Source: Clostridium niameyense (GTDB lineage Bacteria > Bacillota > Clostridia > Clostridiales > Clostridiaceae). Taken from it: a stretch of 64,000 nt of DNA. The DNA is taken from NCBI RefSeq assembly GCF_001243045.1, contig NZ_LN849007.1, forward strand, positions 400,989 to 464,988. The letters are read 5' to 3'. This document shows, piece by piece, positions 16,240-25,281 of the stretch. The position numbers were made by a program, and so were the translations under genes. The notes below the pieces were generated by a model that did not search any database, was not told the DNA's origin, and was given only the letters and a program-made list of their open reading frames with translations. How positions within the stretch are numbered: position 1 is the first letter of the stretch; every line of letters starts with the position of its first letter.

Positions 16240-17262
16240 ATGGATTACAAAGAAGTATTAAAAAATGCTAGGGAAAATTTAAATGGTAGTTGCAGAGTAT
16301 GTAACGTATGTAATGGAAAGGCTTGTTCGGGAGAAGTTCCTGGTATGGGTGGAAAAGGTACAGGAGAAGCCTTTACTAGAAACATAGAAGCATTAAATTC
16401 TTACAAATTAAATATGAGGCTTATACATGATGCCAAAAATCCAGACACTAGTGTAGAGATTTTTAGAAAGAAAATGGACATACCTCTTTTTGCAGCACCA
16501 GTATCTGGGACTACATTAAATATGGGAGGAAAATTTACAGAACAAGAATATATTTCTTGGGTTATTAGAGGGTGTATTGATTCTAATATATATCCAATGG
16601 TAGGAGATACAGCTGTAGATTCATTTTTAATTACAAATTTAGAAGAAGTTAAAAAAGTTAATGGACAAGGTATTGCCATTATTAAACCATGGGAAAATGA
16701 TAATGTTATTAAAAAAATAAAATTAGCGGAAGAAGCAGGTGCCTTTGCAGTTGGAATGGATATAGATGCAGCAGGTCTTATTACTTTATCTCTACATGGA
16801 AAGCCAGTAGGACCTAAAACTGTAGAAGAAATAAGAGAAATAGCACAAAATACTAAATTACCATTTATATTAAAAGGGATAATGACAGTAGAGGATGCAA
16901 AATTAGCTGTAGAGGCAGGTGTTGATGCTATTGTAGTATCTAATCATGGTGGTAGAGTATTAGATCAAACTCCAGGAGTTTGTGAAGTATTACCTGAAAT
17001 AGCTAAGGCTGTTAAGGGAAAGATTAAAATCTTTGCAGATGGAGGAATAAGAACTGGAGTTGATATGCTAAAAATGATAGCTTTAGGTGCGGATGCGGTT
17101 CTTATAGGAAGACCTTTTGTAACAGCCTCATTTGGAGGACAAAGTGAGGGTGTAAAAGTTTATGTAGATAAATTAAAAGGAGAACTAAAATCTGCCATGG
17201 TTCTAACAGGATGTAAAACTATAAAGGATATAAACCAAAAAGTAATCTATAATTTAAAATAA
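16240..17262 (+). CDS. FMN-dependent alpha-hydroxy-acid oxidizing protein
   Basis: 340 residues of the lactate/glycolate oxidase TIM-barrel family. Seen: LPFILKGIMTVEDAKLA, the active-site VSNHGGR (catalytic His, substrate Arg) followed by LDQTPG, and the FMN-phosphate region FADGGIRTG..MLKMIALGADAVLIGRP. Such enzymes oxidise 2-hydroxy acids to 2-oxo acids. The N-terminus is distinctive: Cys18, Cys21, Cys24 and Cys29 form CxxCxxCxxxxC, as if to bind an Fe-S cluster or metal, which classical lactate oxidases lack. Physiological substrate and electron acceptor are unknown. A terminator follows. Confidence 0.88.
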   Translation: MDYKEVLKNARENLNGSCRVCNVCNGKACSGEVPGMGGKGTGEAFTRNIEALNSYKLNMRLIHDAKNPDTSVEIFRKKMDIPLFAAPVSGTTLNMGGKFTEQEYISWVIRGCIDSNIYPMVGDTAVDSFLITNLEEVKKVNGQGIAIIKPWENDNVIKKIKLAEEAGAFAVGMDIDAAGLITLSLHGKPVGPKTVEEIREIAQNTKLPFILKGIMTVEDAKLAVEAGVDAIVVSNHGGRVLDQTPGVCEVLPEIAKAVKGKIKIFADGGIRTGVDMLKMIALGADAVLIGRPFVTASFGGQSEGVKVYVDKLKGELKSAMVLTGCKTIKDINQKVIYNLK

Positions 17263-17304
17263 GTTATATTAAAGAATAATATATGAGTTAAAAATAATGT
17301 TTGA

Positions 17305-17365
17305 TTAGAAGGGAATTTTTATAATGCGTTTTACGCATTGTGAGATACCCTTCTAAAATTTTTTC
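17305..17365 (+). terminator. nested-hairpin terminator
   Basis: Outer stem TTAGAAGGG / CCCTTCTAA encloses an inner stem AATGCG / CGCATT. A T-rich tail follows, ending the transcript of the hydroxy-acid oxidase homologue. Confidence 0.75.
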
Positions 17366-17400
17366 AAATATATTTTACTATATGTATTTAAATTTTTATA

Positions 17401-17429
17401 TTGACAAAAGGATTTAAGTAGCATAATAA
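17401..17429 (+). promoter_or_regulatory. sigma-A promoter for the phosphotransbutyrylase gene
   Basis: TTGACA (17401-17406), 17-nt spacer, TAATAA (17424-17429); the start codon is at 17498. Confidence 0.65.
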
Positions 17430-17497
17430 TTATTGTAATAGATTACAAGGTTTGAGTACAATAAATTTATTCAACATTTATTATAGGAGGTTTTTAT

Positions 17498-18400
17498 ATG
17501 GTAAAGAATCTAGAAGAAATTTTAGAATTAGCAAAAGATAGAGAAAAGAAAACATTGTCCGTGGCAGTAGCAGAAGATAAACAGGTTTTGATATCAGTTG
17601 TAGAAGCTTTTAGATTAGGAATTATAAATGCTATTTTAGTAGGGGATAAAGAAAAAATTGAAAATATAGCTAAAGAAGAAGAGTTAAATATAGATGGAAT
17701 AAAAGTTATAGATGAAAAAGATAAGTTAAAAGCTGCTAAAAGGGCAGTGGAGTGCATAACAAAAGGGGAAGCAAACTTTATTATGAAAGGTATGATAAGT
17801 ACATCAGATATATTAAAGGCTGTGTTAAATAAGGAAGCAAATTTAAGAGGGAAAAATTTATTGTCTCATATAATGATTTATGATGTTCCTACATATCACA
17901 AGTTGATATTTGTAACTGATGGAGGTATTGTACCATATCCACAAATTAGTGAAAAGATGGCTATTGTACAAAATGCGGTTGAAGTAGCACATAGTTTAGG
18001 TATAAAAATGCCAAAAGTAGCTCCAATATGTGCAGTAGAGGTTGTAAATCCTAATTTGCAATCTACTTTGGATGCAGCAACATTAACTCAAATGAATAAA
18101 AGAGGTCAACTTTCAGGATGTATAGTAGATGGACCTTTAGCTTTAGATAATGCTATATCGAAAGAAGCGGCAGAACATAAAAAAATAAAAAGTGAGGTAG
18201 CAGGAGATGCAGATATATTATTGGTACCGAGTATGGAATCTGGAAATTTTTTGGCTAAATCTATAACTTATTTTGCTAGAGGAAGAAATGCAGGCATAGT
18301 TGTAGGTGCCAAATGCCCTATAGTTTTAGTATCTAGAGCAGATACAGCTAGATCAAAATTGTATTCTATAGCTTTAGGTTCTATAGCTTGTAATAAGTAA
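17498..18400 (+). CDS. ptb: phosphate butyryltransferase (phosphotransbutyrylase) family
   Basis: 300 residues, the normal size for Ptb, following AGGAGG. It belongs to the phosphate acetyl/butyryltransferase family, which swaps CoA for phosphate on butyryl-CoA (butyryl-P then feeds butyrate kinase). Recognisable segments: ILVGDKEKIENIAKEE, FIMKGMISTSDILKAV, FVTDGGIVPYPQ, GCIVDGPLALDNAIS and VGAKCPIVLVSRADTA. In many clostridia ptb is followed by buk. Here it is monocistronic, with its own promoter and terminator. An acyl preference other than butyryl (for example branched-chain) is possible. Confidence 0.85.
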   Translation: MVKNLEEILELAKDREKKTLSVAVAEDKQVLISVVEAFRLGIINAILVGDKEKIENIAKEEELNIDGIKVIDEKDKLKAAKRAVECITKGEANFIMKGMISTSDILKAVLNKEANLRGKNLLSHIMIYDVPTYHKLIFVTDGGIVPYPQISEKMAIVQNAVEVAHSLGIKMPKVAPICAVEVVNPNLQSTLDAATLTQMNKRGQLSGCIVDGPLALDNAISKEAAEHKKIKSEVAGDADILLVPSMESGNFLAKSITYFARGRNAGIVVGAKCPIVLVSRADTARSKLYSIALGSIACNK

Positions 18401-18480
18401 AAAATAATTTTATATAATCTTTATAAAGTATTATAAATGAAATTTTAGCCATAAATAAGTATTTATAAAAGAATATTATA

Positions 18481-18515
18481 AAAAATTCCTCTGAAGTTTT
18501 GTGAGGAATTTTTTA
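18481..18515 (+). terminator. terminator after ptb
   Basis: AAAAATTCCTC / GAGGAATTTTTT stem with an 11-nt loop and T-run. Confidence 0.85.
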
Positions 18516-18609
18516 TTTACATGAATTATGAAAAATATTTTAACTTTAGTATAATTGTATTTAATAAAGATTTATCATTACTATATAAAAGTATATTAGG
18601 AGGAATATT

Positions 18610-19449
18610 ATGTTTAAATATAAAATTGCTTCAGAAGAAATTAAAGAAAAGTTATTACCTTATATGAATAAAGGAGAAAAATTATTAGTGTCAGATAGAA
18701 TAGAGTTCAAAGGTAGTTATTATAGAGAAGTATTATTTAATAAAAAATCTTTTATAGGAGTTATGGAGGAAACAAAGGGGATTATATATATAGATGATAA
18801 TTTTAATATAATAAATAAAATTAATGTACAAAATCAATTAATTAAATTGGGTTATTATTATGAAATTTTATTTGAAACTGAAAAGAGAAAGAGCATATTT
18901 AAGGCTATGAAAAATGATGAAGATCTAAAAAAAGATAAGAATGATATAGATATGTGTTTAATAGGTTTAGATATATTAAAAAATGAAAATATAGAAAATA
19001 TAGAAAAAATTAAAAAAATAATTTTGGATTTAATTAAATTTAGGGAAGAAGAAAATGAAATTCTATTAAATCTTTATAATTTAGTAAATAGTATTTGGGA
19101 ACAGGATGGAAAAATATCTGAAGAAAATCTTAAAAAAGTATATGCTTTATATAAAAAATTACTAAGATCGAATTTTAAAAATATAAAAAATATATATATT
19201 GGTGCTGATTATTATGATTATATAAAAGATATGACAAATAAAAAAAGAAAAAGTTTTTCTATAAGACTTAATAAAAAAATGTCAGAACCTCTATTTAAAT
19301 TAGATTATGAAATAAATTATTTTAAGAAACTTTTAAAAACTTATAATAGAATACTTAATATGAATGAAAATGAATATTTTAAATTTATAGAAAAAATGGA
19401 GAAAAATAATATTACCGAAAGAATAAAAATTATAAGAAATAAAAAATAA
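18610..19449 (+). CDS. hypothetical protein, Lys/Glu/Ile-rich
   Basis: 279 residues after AGGAGG; not recognised. The first 80 residues look beta-rich (GEKLLVSDRIEFKG..YYREVLF, then GIIYIDDNFN), the remaining 200 helical and strongly charged. There is no signal peptide, membrane segment or cysteine cluster; the only clear cysteine is in DIDMCLIG. It sits between ptb and the dlt operon with its own upstream and downstream spacing, so it is probably monocistronic. No function is proposed. Confidence 0.7.
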   Translation: MFKYKIASEEIKEKLLPYMNKGEKLLVSDRIEFKGSYYREVLFNKKSFIGVMEETKGIIYIDDNFNIINKINVQNQLIKLGYYYEILFETEKRKSIFKAMKNDEDLKKDKNDIDMCLIGLDILKNENIENIEKIKKIILDLIKFREEENEILLNLYNLVNSIWEQDGKISEENLKKVYALYKKLLRSNFKNIKNIYIGADYYDYIKDMTNKKRKSFSIRLNKKMSEPLFKLDYEINYFKKLLKTYNRILNMNENEYFKFIEKMEKNNITERIKIIRNKK

Positions 19450-19478
19450 ATACCTTTATTTGAAAATATATTTACAGT

Positions 19479-19507
19479 TTGACATTATAAATATAAAAAA
19501 GTAAAAT
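19479..19507 (+). promoter_or_regulatory. sigma-A promoter of the dlt operon
   Basis: TTGACA (19479-19484), 17-nt spacer, TAAAAT (19502-19507), 32 nt before the dltA start codon. Confidence 0.7.
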
Positions 19508-19538
19508 GTTATTAGTATTATAATAAGGAGGTGTATTT

Positions 19539-21056
19539 ATGGATTTTTTAGATAAAATTGATAGTTATTCTAAAAGCAATAGAATAGCTCAGGTTTATAG
19601 AGATGATATATTAACTTATAAGGAATTAAAAGAAAAATCTGATGCTTTAGCTTTGTATTTTACGAAAAAACTAAAAAACAATAAACCAATTATTATATAT
19701 GGACATAAAAGGAAAGAAATGATTATTTCTTTTTTAGCAGCTGTTAAATCAGGGCATGCATATATACCAGTGGATACGACTTTTCCAGTAAAAAGAGTGT
19801 ATGATATTATAGACAACTCTGATTGTGAAGTAGTATTGAACCTTAGTGAAGAATATATTAAATATAATAATACTCAGGTTATGGAATTAGATGATATACT
19901 TAATGTTTTTGAAAAATTTAAAGGTAGACAAGTAGAGAGTAAAAATAGAGTTAAGAAAGAAGATGTATTCTACATATTATATACATCAGGAAGTACAGGA
20001 AAGCCAAAAGGGGTTAAGATAACTAAAGGTTGTGTTGAAAACTTTATAAATTGGTTTCAAAAGCAGTGCGTTGAAGGTGACGATTATACTACAGTTATGA
20101 ATCAGGTATCATACTCTTTTGATGTTTCTGTTATAAGCTTATACATAGGACTATCTAATGGAAAAACTTTATATGTAATAGATAAACATATGATTAATGA
20201 TTTTAAAGATCTTTTTGAAAATCTAAAAAAGTCAAAAATTTCTCTTTGGATCTCTACACCATCATTTTTGGAAATGTGTATAGTAGATAAAAATTTTAAT
20301 AGCGAATTACTACCTAATCTGAATAAAATAGTAGTAGCGGGAGAGGTTTTAAATAAAAATTTAGCTGATAGGATATTTAATAATTTTCCTAATGTAAAAC
20401 TTATAAATGGATATGGTCCAACAGAAACAACTGTTCTAATAACATCTACAGAAATAACTAAGGAAATGATGGAAAGTGAAGATGAATTTCCAATAGGAGT
20501 TCCAGGAGAAAATGTAAAATTAATTATTAAGGATAGTAACGGGGAAAATATAGAAGAAGACTGTAAAAAAGGAGAGCTATGTGTATCGGGGGAAAATGTA
20601 AGTGTAGGATATTACAATAATGATAAAGCCACTAAAAAGGCTTTTGGATATGAAGAGATTGATGGAAAGTTAAGCTGGATATATAAAACTGGTGATTTAG
20701 TATATAGGAAAAAGGGATTGTTTTATTATTCTGGAAGAAAGGACTTTCAAATAAAATTAAATGGATTTAGAATAGAATTAGGTGATATTGAAAAAAATTT
20801 ATTAAAAATTGATTTTATAGAAAATGCAGTGGTTCTGCCAGTAAAGAAAGATAATAAAATAGTATATTTGGTTGCATTTGTAAAGTTAAATAGAGATTTT
20901 GAATTAAAGAATTTTCAAATTGCTATGAAAATAAAAGAGGAGCTTAATAAATTAATACCTAATTATATGATTCCAAGAAAAATAAAAATAAAAGAGGAAT
21001 TCCCACTAAATACGAATGGTAAGGTTGACAGAAAATTATTGTTGGAGGATTTATAA
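19539..21056 (+). CDS. dltA: D-alanine--D-alanyl carrier protein ligase DltA
   Basis: 505 residues, an adenylation-domain enzyme that activates D-alanine with ATP and loads it onto DltC. Motifs in order: core A3 YTSGSTGKPKGVK, the GYGPTE region, the A7-like YKTGDLV, KLNGFRIELGDIE, and the C-terminal catalytic Lys in NTNGKVDRK. Cytoplasmic. An AAGGAGG site precedes the ATG. The stop overlaps the dltB start by one base (taATG), indicating translational coupling. The complete dltABCD set follows. Confidence 0.96.
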   Translation: MDFLDKIDSYSKSNRIAQVYRDDILTYKELKEKSDALALYFTKKLKNNKPIIIYGHKRKEMIISFLAAVKSGHAYIPVDTTFPVKRVYDIIDNSDCEVVLNLSEEYIKYNNTQVMELDDILNVFEKFKGRQVESKNRVKKEDVFYILYTSGSTGKPKGVKITKGCVENFINWFQKQCVEGDDYTTVMNQVSYSFDVSVISLYIGLSNGKTLYVIDKHMINDFKDLFENLKKSKISLWISTPSFLEMCIVDKNFNSELLPNLNKIVVAGEVLNKNLADRIFNNFPNVKLINGYGPTETTVLITSTEITKEMMESEDEFPIGVPGENVKLIIKDSNGENIEEDCKKGELCVSGENVSVGYYNNDKATKKAFGYEEIDGKLSWIYKTGDLVYRKKGLFYYSGRKDFQIKLNGFRIELGDIEKNLLKIDFIENAVVLPVKKDNKIVYLVAFVKLNRDFELKNFQIAMKIKEELNKLIPNYMIPRKIKIKEEFPLNTNGKVDRKLLLEDL

Positions 21057-22207
21057 TGATACCATATAGTAACTTGTTATTTTTCTACTTAGCCTTTTTA
21101 TTGTTAATACCTGCTTTTTTATTAGGTATATTCGAAAAACCCATAAAAAAGTATGGATTAATAGCAACTATAATTATGTTATTTTTATTTGTAGGCTCAA
21201 GTAAATTAGAGATGATATGTCTTATATGTTTTTATTTAGGACAAGTTATACTTTTAAAATTTTATTTATATATTCGAAGATTTAGTAAAAACATTTGGCA
21301 TTTAAGAATAATTTTATTTTTAAGTTTGTTACCTTTAATACTTGTAAAATGTAATAGATTTATAACTGTTAAAACATTAGGATTTATAGGCATATCTTAT
21401 GTAACTTTTAGGACAATAGAAATATTAATAGAGATATATGATGGACTAATTAAAGAAATAAGTTTAATAGATTATACTTATTTTATATTGTTTTTCCCTA
21501 CTATTTTAAGTGGACCAATTGATAGATTTAGAAGGTTTAAATTTAACATAGATGAAAAGATATCAAGAAAAACTTACATAGAGGATTATTTTGCAGTTGG
21601 ATTAAAAAAGGTGTTATTAGGAGCACTTTATAAATTTGTTATTGCTACATTTATATCTAATTTGTGGATGAATAAAATTCCAAGAGTACATACGTGTTCT
21701 AATATTTTGAACTATATGTATTCATATAGTTTATATTTGTTTTTTGATTTTGCAGGATATAGTTTGATGGCAATAGGTATAGGATATATTTTAGGTGTAA
21801 AGGTACCAGAAAACTTTAATAGACCATTTATTAGTAAAGATATAAAAGAATTTTGGAATAGATGGCACATGTCATTATCATTTTGGTTTAGAGATTTTAT
21901 ATATACCAGATTTGTAATGAATTCTATGAGAAAAAATAGATTTAAAAATAGATATACAGCATCTTACATAGGATTTTTTATAACTATGTTAGTTATGGGA
22001 ATATGGCATGGAGTATATATTCATTATTTAATATATGGAGTGTATGAAGGAATTTTATTAGCTGGTACAGATTACTTTCAAAAAAATAGTAAGTTTTATA
22101 AACGAAATAAGAAGAAAAAATGGTATAAATACGTATCTGTATTTGTAACTTTTAATTTAGTATGTTTTGGATTATTAATATTTTCAGGATACTTATATAA
22201 TAAATAA
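21056..22207 (+). CDS. dltB: DltB, MBOAT-family D-alanyl transferase
   Basis: 383 residues, a polytopic membrane protein (about ten hydrophobic segments). MBOAT hallmarks are present: WNRWHMSLSFWFRDFIY, and the catalytic His in MGIWHGVYIHYLIYG. It takes D-Ala from DltC at the inner face and passes it across the membrane towards DltX/DltD. Starts inside the dltA stop codon. Confidence 0.96.
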   Translation: MIPYSNLLFFYLAFLLLIPAFLLGIFEKPIKKYGLIATIIMLFLFVGSSKLEMICLICFYLGQVILLKFYLYIRRFSKNIWHLRIILFLSLLPLILVKCNRFITVKTLGFIGISYVTFRTIEILIEIYDGLIKEISLIDYTYFILFFPTILSGPIDRFRRFKFNIDEKISRKTYIEDYFAVGLKKVLLGALYKFVIATFISNLWMNKIPRVHTCSNILNYMYSYSLYLFFDFAGYSLMAIGIGYILGVKVPENFNRPFISKDIKEFWNRWHMSLSFWFRDFIYTRFVMNSMRKNRFKNRYTASYIGFFITMLVMGIWHGVYIHYLIYGVYEGILLAGTDYFQKNSKFYKRNKKKKWYKYVSVFVTFNLVCFGLLIFSGYLYNK

Positions 22208-22231
22208 TCAAAATTTAAGGGGGATTTTTTT

Positions 22232-22459
22232 ATGGAACAAAAGGTTTTAGAAATTTTAGTAGATATATGTGGAGATGATGAAGTTACAGAAGATAAGGAT
22301 ATTAATTTATTTGAATCAGGACTTTTAGATTCATTAGGTATGATAGAATTATTAATAGAATTAGAAAAGGTTTTGAATATAAAAATACAACCTACAGAAA
22401 TAAACAGAGAAGATATAGAAACTCCTAATAAAATTATTGAGTTAATATCAAAGAGGTAA
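22232..22459 (+). CDS. dltC: D-alanyl carrier protein DltC
   Basis: 75 residues, acidic, acyl-carrier fold. The phosphopantetheine serine is Ser34 in LLDSLGMIELL. Loaded with D-alanine by DltA and docks on DltB. AAGGGGG ribosome site. Confidence 0.96.
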   Translation: MEQKVLEILVDICGDDEVTEDKDINLFESGLLDSLGMIELLIELEKVLNIKIQPTEINREDIETPNKIIELISKR

Positions 22460-22467
22460 TAAATATA

Positions 22468-23658
22468 ATGAAGAAATTAAAATCAATTTTTTTAGCAGTA
22501 ATTTTGTTTTTTTCATCTTTATTTGTTTTAAATAGCTTTTTAGAAAAAAATATTAATAAATTTTATTCAAATGAGATATCTAGTATATATGGAAATACAA
22601 TTAAAGATAAGGGACTTATATTGCAGAAAAAATCCATAGATAATAATAATTTAATGATATATGGGTCTTCAGAATTAGGTGTGAATATAGAACAAAATCC
22701 AGTAAAGTTTTTTCCAAATAAAGATAATAAATTTATTGTTGATTTGATAGGTCGAGGGTACTGTCAAAGTTTAAAACATGGTATTAATTTTGGTGCATTA
22801 GGCAATAAGTTAAATAATAAAGACGGAGTTTTTGTAGTTTCATTACAATGGTTTGTAGGTTCAGGTATTGATTCTCAACAATTTCTAATGAACTTTTCTG
22901 AGATGCAATTTTATAGAATTATGGATAATAAGCAAATAAGTAACAAAACCAAGAAAAAGATTTGTGAAAGAGTATATAAGTTAGTTGGAGAAGATCCTAA
23001 TTTTAAACATATTTCTATGTATTGTAGTTTATATAGTAGCGGTAATTATGCCAAAAAGGTAGTATTTCAGTTTATGAAACCATATTATAGTTTAAAAAAA
23101 TTAATACTTAAAACTGACGATAATTTAGAAGCATATAAGCTTGTTTTAAAGTATAAAGATAAAAGAAAATCTAGATTAAATGGTGAATTAAAGAATATTA
23201 GTTGGAGTCAAGAATTTGATAAAGCTGAACAACAGGGTAAAAATAAAGCTAATAATAATAAATTTTATATAAATAATGAATATTATAATAAGTATTATAA
23301 AGAAAAATTACCCGATTTGAAAAATACTTCTAAAAACACAGAATTATTAGTTTCAGAGGAGTTTCAAGATCTTGATTTAATGATGGATATATGTAAGGAT
23401 ATTAATTTTAAACCTATGTTTGTTTTAATGCCTACTAATGGAAGATGGTATGATTATATAGGAGTAGATAAGAAAAAAAGAGTTGAATTTTATGATAAAG
23501 TTTATAATAAAATAAAAGAGAGAGGATTTACTGTTTATAGATATGATCAGTATGAATATCAACCCTATTTTATGGAGGATGCTATGCATTTGGGTTGGAA
23601 AGGATGGTTAACTGTTGATGAGACAATTAGCAGATACTATAAAGAAAATGAAAAATAG
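22468..23658 (+). CDS. dltD: DltD, D-alanyl transfer to teichoic acid
   Basis: 396 residues with one N-terminal membrane anchor (about 5-25) and an extracellular SGNH-like domain. The serine lies in MIYGSSELG, and the Asp/His pair near the C-terminus is in the MEDAMHLGWKGW block, fitting the DltD triad. It completes D-alanylation of lipoteichoic or wall teichoic acid outside the membrane, lowering envelope negative charge. Its last 11 bases overlap a small ORF coding for a DltX-like peptide. Confidence 0.94.
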   Translation: MKKLKSIFLAVILFFSSLFVLNSFLEKNINKFYSNEISSIYGNTIKDKGLILQKKSIDNNNLMIYGSSELGVNIEQNPVKFFPNKDNKFIVDLIGRGYCQSLKHGINFGALGNKLNNKDGVFVVSLQWFVGSGIDSQQFLMNFSEMQFYRIMDNKQISNKTKKKICERVYKLVGEDPNFKHISMYCSLYSSGNYAKKVVFQFMKPYYSLKKLILKTDDNLEAYKLVLKYKDKRKSRLNGELKNISWSQEFDKAEQQGKNKANNNKFYINNEYYNKYYKEKLPDLKNTSKNTELLVSEEFQDLDLMMDICKDINFKPMFVLMPTNGRWYDYIGVDKKKRVEFYDKVYNKIKERGFTVYRYDQYEYQPYFMEDAMHLGWKGWLTVDETISRYYKENEK

Positions 23659-23761
23659 TGTTTTTATAAATTCTATTATTTATTTTTTAATATTAATATC
23701 TATATTAATGGCAGGTATAATTTTTAAATGCGAGTATAGCTATGTGTATTCACAATTCTAA
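23648..23761 (+). CDS. dltX: DltX-like membrane microprotein
   Basis: A 37-residue ORF starting inside the end of dltD. One hydrophobic segment (about residues 5-25, IIYFLILISILMAG) is followed by a short tail ending Tyr-Val-Tyr-Ser-Gln-Phe. Known DltX proteins are 40-50 residue, single-span proteins ending in FxYxxF (for example FIYNEF). The conserved C-terminal tyrosine carries D-alanine between DltB and DltD. Here Tyr34 and the terminal Phe37 match; the first aromatic of the motif is Tyr instead of Phe. In most Firmicutes dltX precedes dltA; here it is last in the operon. The ribosome site is weak (AAAGAA), so coupling to dltD translation is likely. Assigned by motif and context. Confidence 0.72.
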   Translation: MKNSVFINSIIYFLILISILMAGIIFKCEYSYVYSQF

Positions 23762-23765
23762 AAAT

Positions 23766-23820
23766 AATAAAACAAATGAGGTTTCAAATATTTGAAACCT
23801 CATTTGTTTTATTGTTTTTT
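23766..23820. terminator. strong bidirectional terminator, dlt operon / speA-like gene
   Basis: A 23-bp near-perfect stem (AATAAAACAAATGAGG...) with T-run. It overlaps the stop codon of the convergent decarboxylase gene and ends both transcripts. Confidence 0.9.
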
Positions 23821-25275
23821 TACTACTTTTATAAATTCAACATTAGGATCTTCTGTACCTTGAACATATAATCCTGTTTCTTTTAATTCTTCAACATAAT
23901 CTATAATTTCTTGAGTTATAATTTCTCCTGGACATAATACCGGAATTCCAGGTGGATAAGCTAGTAAGAATTCTCCACTTATCATGCCTACACTATTTTT
24001 TAATTCAATACATTCCTTATTGCTGTTAAAAGCATTTCTAGGAGATGTAGTACTTTTAGGTATTTCGGGAACATCTATGAATTTATTTTGTTTAGAATTT
24101 TTATTATAGTATTCTGTACTTATTTCTTGTAATGCAGATATTAATGTATCTATAGATTTTTTAGTATCTCCGAAAGAACCAACGGCTAGTACATTGTATA
24201 AGTCAGATAATTCTACTTGTATATGATATTTTTCACATAATATCATATCTAATTCATAACCAGTTATGCATAGGTCTCTACAAGTTATAGTGAGTTTAGT
24301 AGGATCTAAAGCATATACTCCAGGTTTTCCAAGTAATTCTTCTCCAAAACAATAAAATCCAGGGATCTTATTTATTTCTTCTCTAGCATAAGTTGTAAGC
24401 TCAATAGCTTTGTCCAAAAGCTCTTTTCCATGTAAAGCGATTTGTCTTCTAGCACAATCTAAAGATGCCATTAATATATAAGATGGAGAAGTTGTATGAA
24501 GTAAATTTAATACTTGTTGAACTCTATTTATATCTATTCTTTTAGAACGAACTTGAAGTAATGAAGATTGTGTCAGTGCACCTATTATTTTATGAGTACT
24601 TTGAGCACACATATCGGCACCAGCGTTCATAGCAGATATAGGTAATTTATTATTAAAACCAAGATGTGGTCCATGAGCTTCGTCTACAATTAAAGGAATA
24701 TTATAACTATGAACGATTTTTGCAATTTTTTCTATGTCTGTTGATACACCGTAATAAGTTGGGTTTATTATTAAAACTGCTTTTGCATCTGGATTTTCTT
24801 GTAATGTTTTTTCAACTGTTTCAGGTGTAACATTATGGGCTATACCAACCCTTTTATCTATTTCTGGTTGCATATATACAGGTACGGCACCACTTAATAT
24901 AATGCCGGCAGTAACAGATTTATGAACATTTCTTGGAATAATAATTTTATCTTTATCACCTACGACAGATAAAATCATAGCTTGTATGGCACCAGAAGTA
25001 CCATGAATTGAGAAAAACGCTGCATCTGATCCGTAGGCATCAGCTGCTAATTGTTGAGCTTTTTTTATAGCTCCAGATGGATGATGTAGACTATCTACTA
25101 ATTTAAAAACAGTTACATCAATTTTAAATGGGTTTTCTCCTATAAAATTTTTAAATTTCTCATCTATACCTTTACCTTGTTTGTGGCCTGGAACGTGAAA
25201 AGGAATAGTATCTCTATTTACATATTCCATTAAAGCATCAAATAATGGGGTTTCATTTTGATTTAATTTATACAC
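23809..25275 (-). CDS. speA: Orn/Lys/Arg decarboxylase family (arginine decarboxylase SpeA-like)
   Basis: 488 residues of the fold-type I PLP decarboxylase family. N-terminal ETPLFDAL and FHVPGHKQGKG; PLP region VDEAHGPHLGF; Schiff-base Lys in STHKIIGALTQ; a C-terminal domain with AYPPGIPVLCPGE. It closely matches the short Bacillus SpeA/YaaO type, which makes agmatine (or cadaverine) from arginine (or lysine); the substrate cannot be told by eye. Start: the GTG at 25275, 11 nt after AGAAGG. An in-frame GTG at 25287 overlaps that ribosome site. A structured leader precedes it. Confidence 0.88.
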   Translation of the reverse strand: MYKLNQNETPLFDALMEYVNRDTIPFHVPGHKQGKGIDEKFKNFIGENPFKIDVTVFKLVDSLHHPSGAIKKAQQLAADAYGSDAAFFSIHGTSGAIQAMILSVVGDKDKIIIPRNVHKSVTAGIILSGAVPVYMQPEIDKRVGIAHNVTPETVEKTLQENPDAKAVLIINPTYYGVSTDIEKIAKIVHSYNIPLIVDEAHGPHLGFNNKLPISAMNAGADMCAQSTHKIIGALTQSSLLQVRSKRIDINRVQQVLNLLHTTSPSYILMASLDCARRQIALHGKELLDKAIELTTYAREEINKIPGFYCFGEELLGKPGVYALDPTKLTITCRDLCITGYELDMILCEKYHIQVELSDLYNVLAVGSFGDTKKSIDTLISALQEISTEYYNKNSKQNKFIDVPEIPKSTTSPRNAFNSNKECIELKNSVGMISGEFLLAYPPGIPVLCPGEIITQEIIDYVEELKETGLYVQGTEDPNVEFIKVVKKQ

Positions 25276-25281
25276 CGCAAT

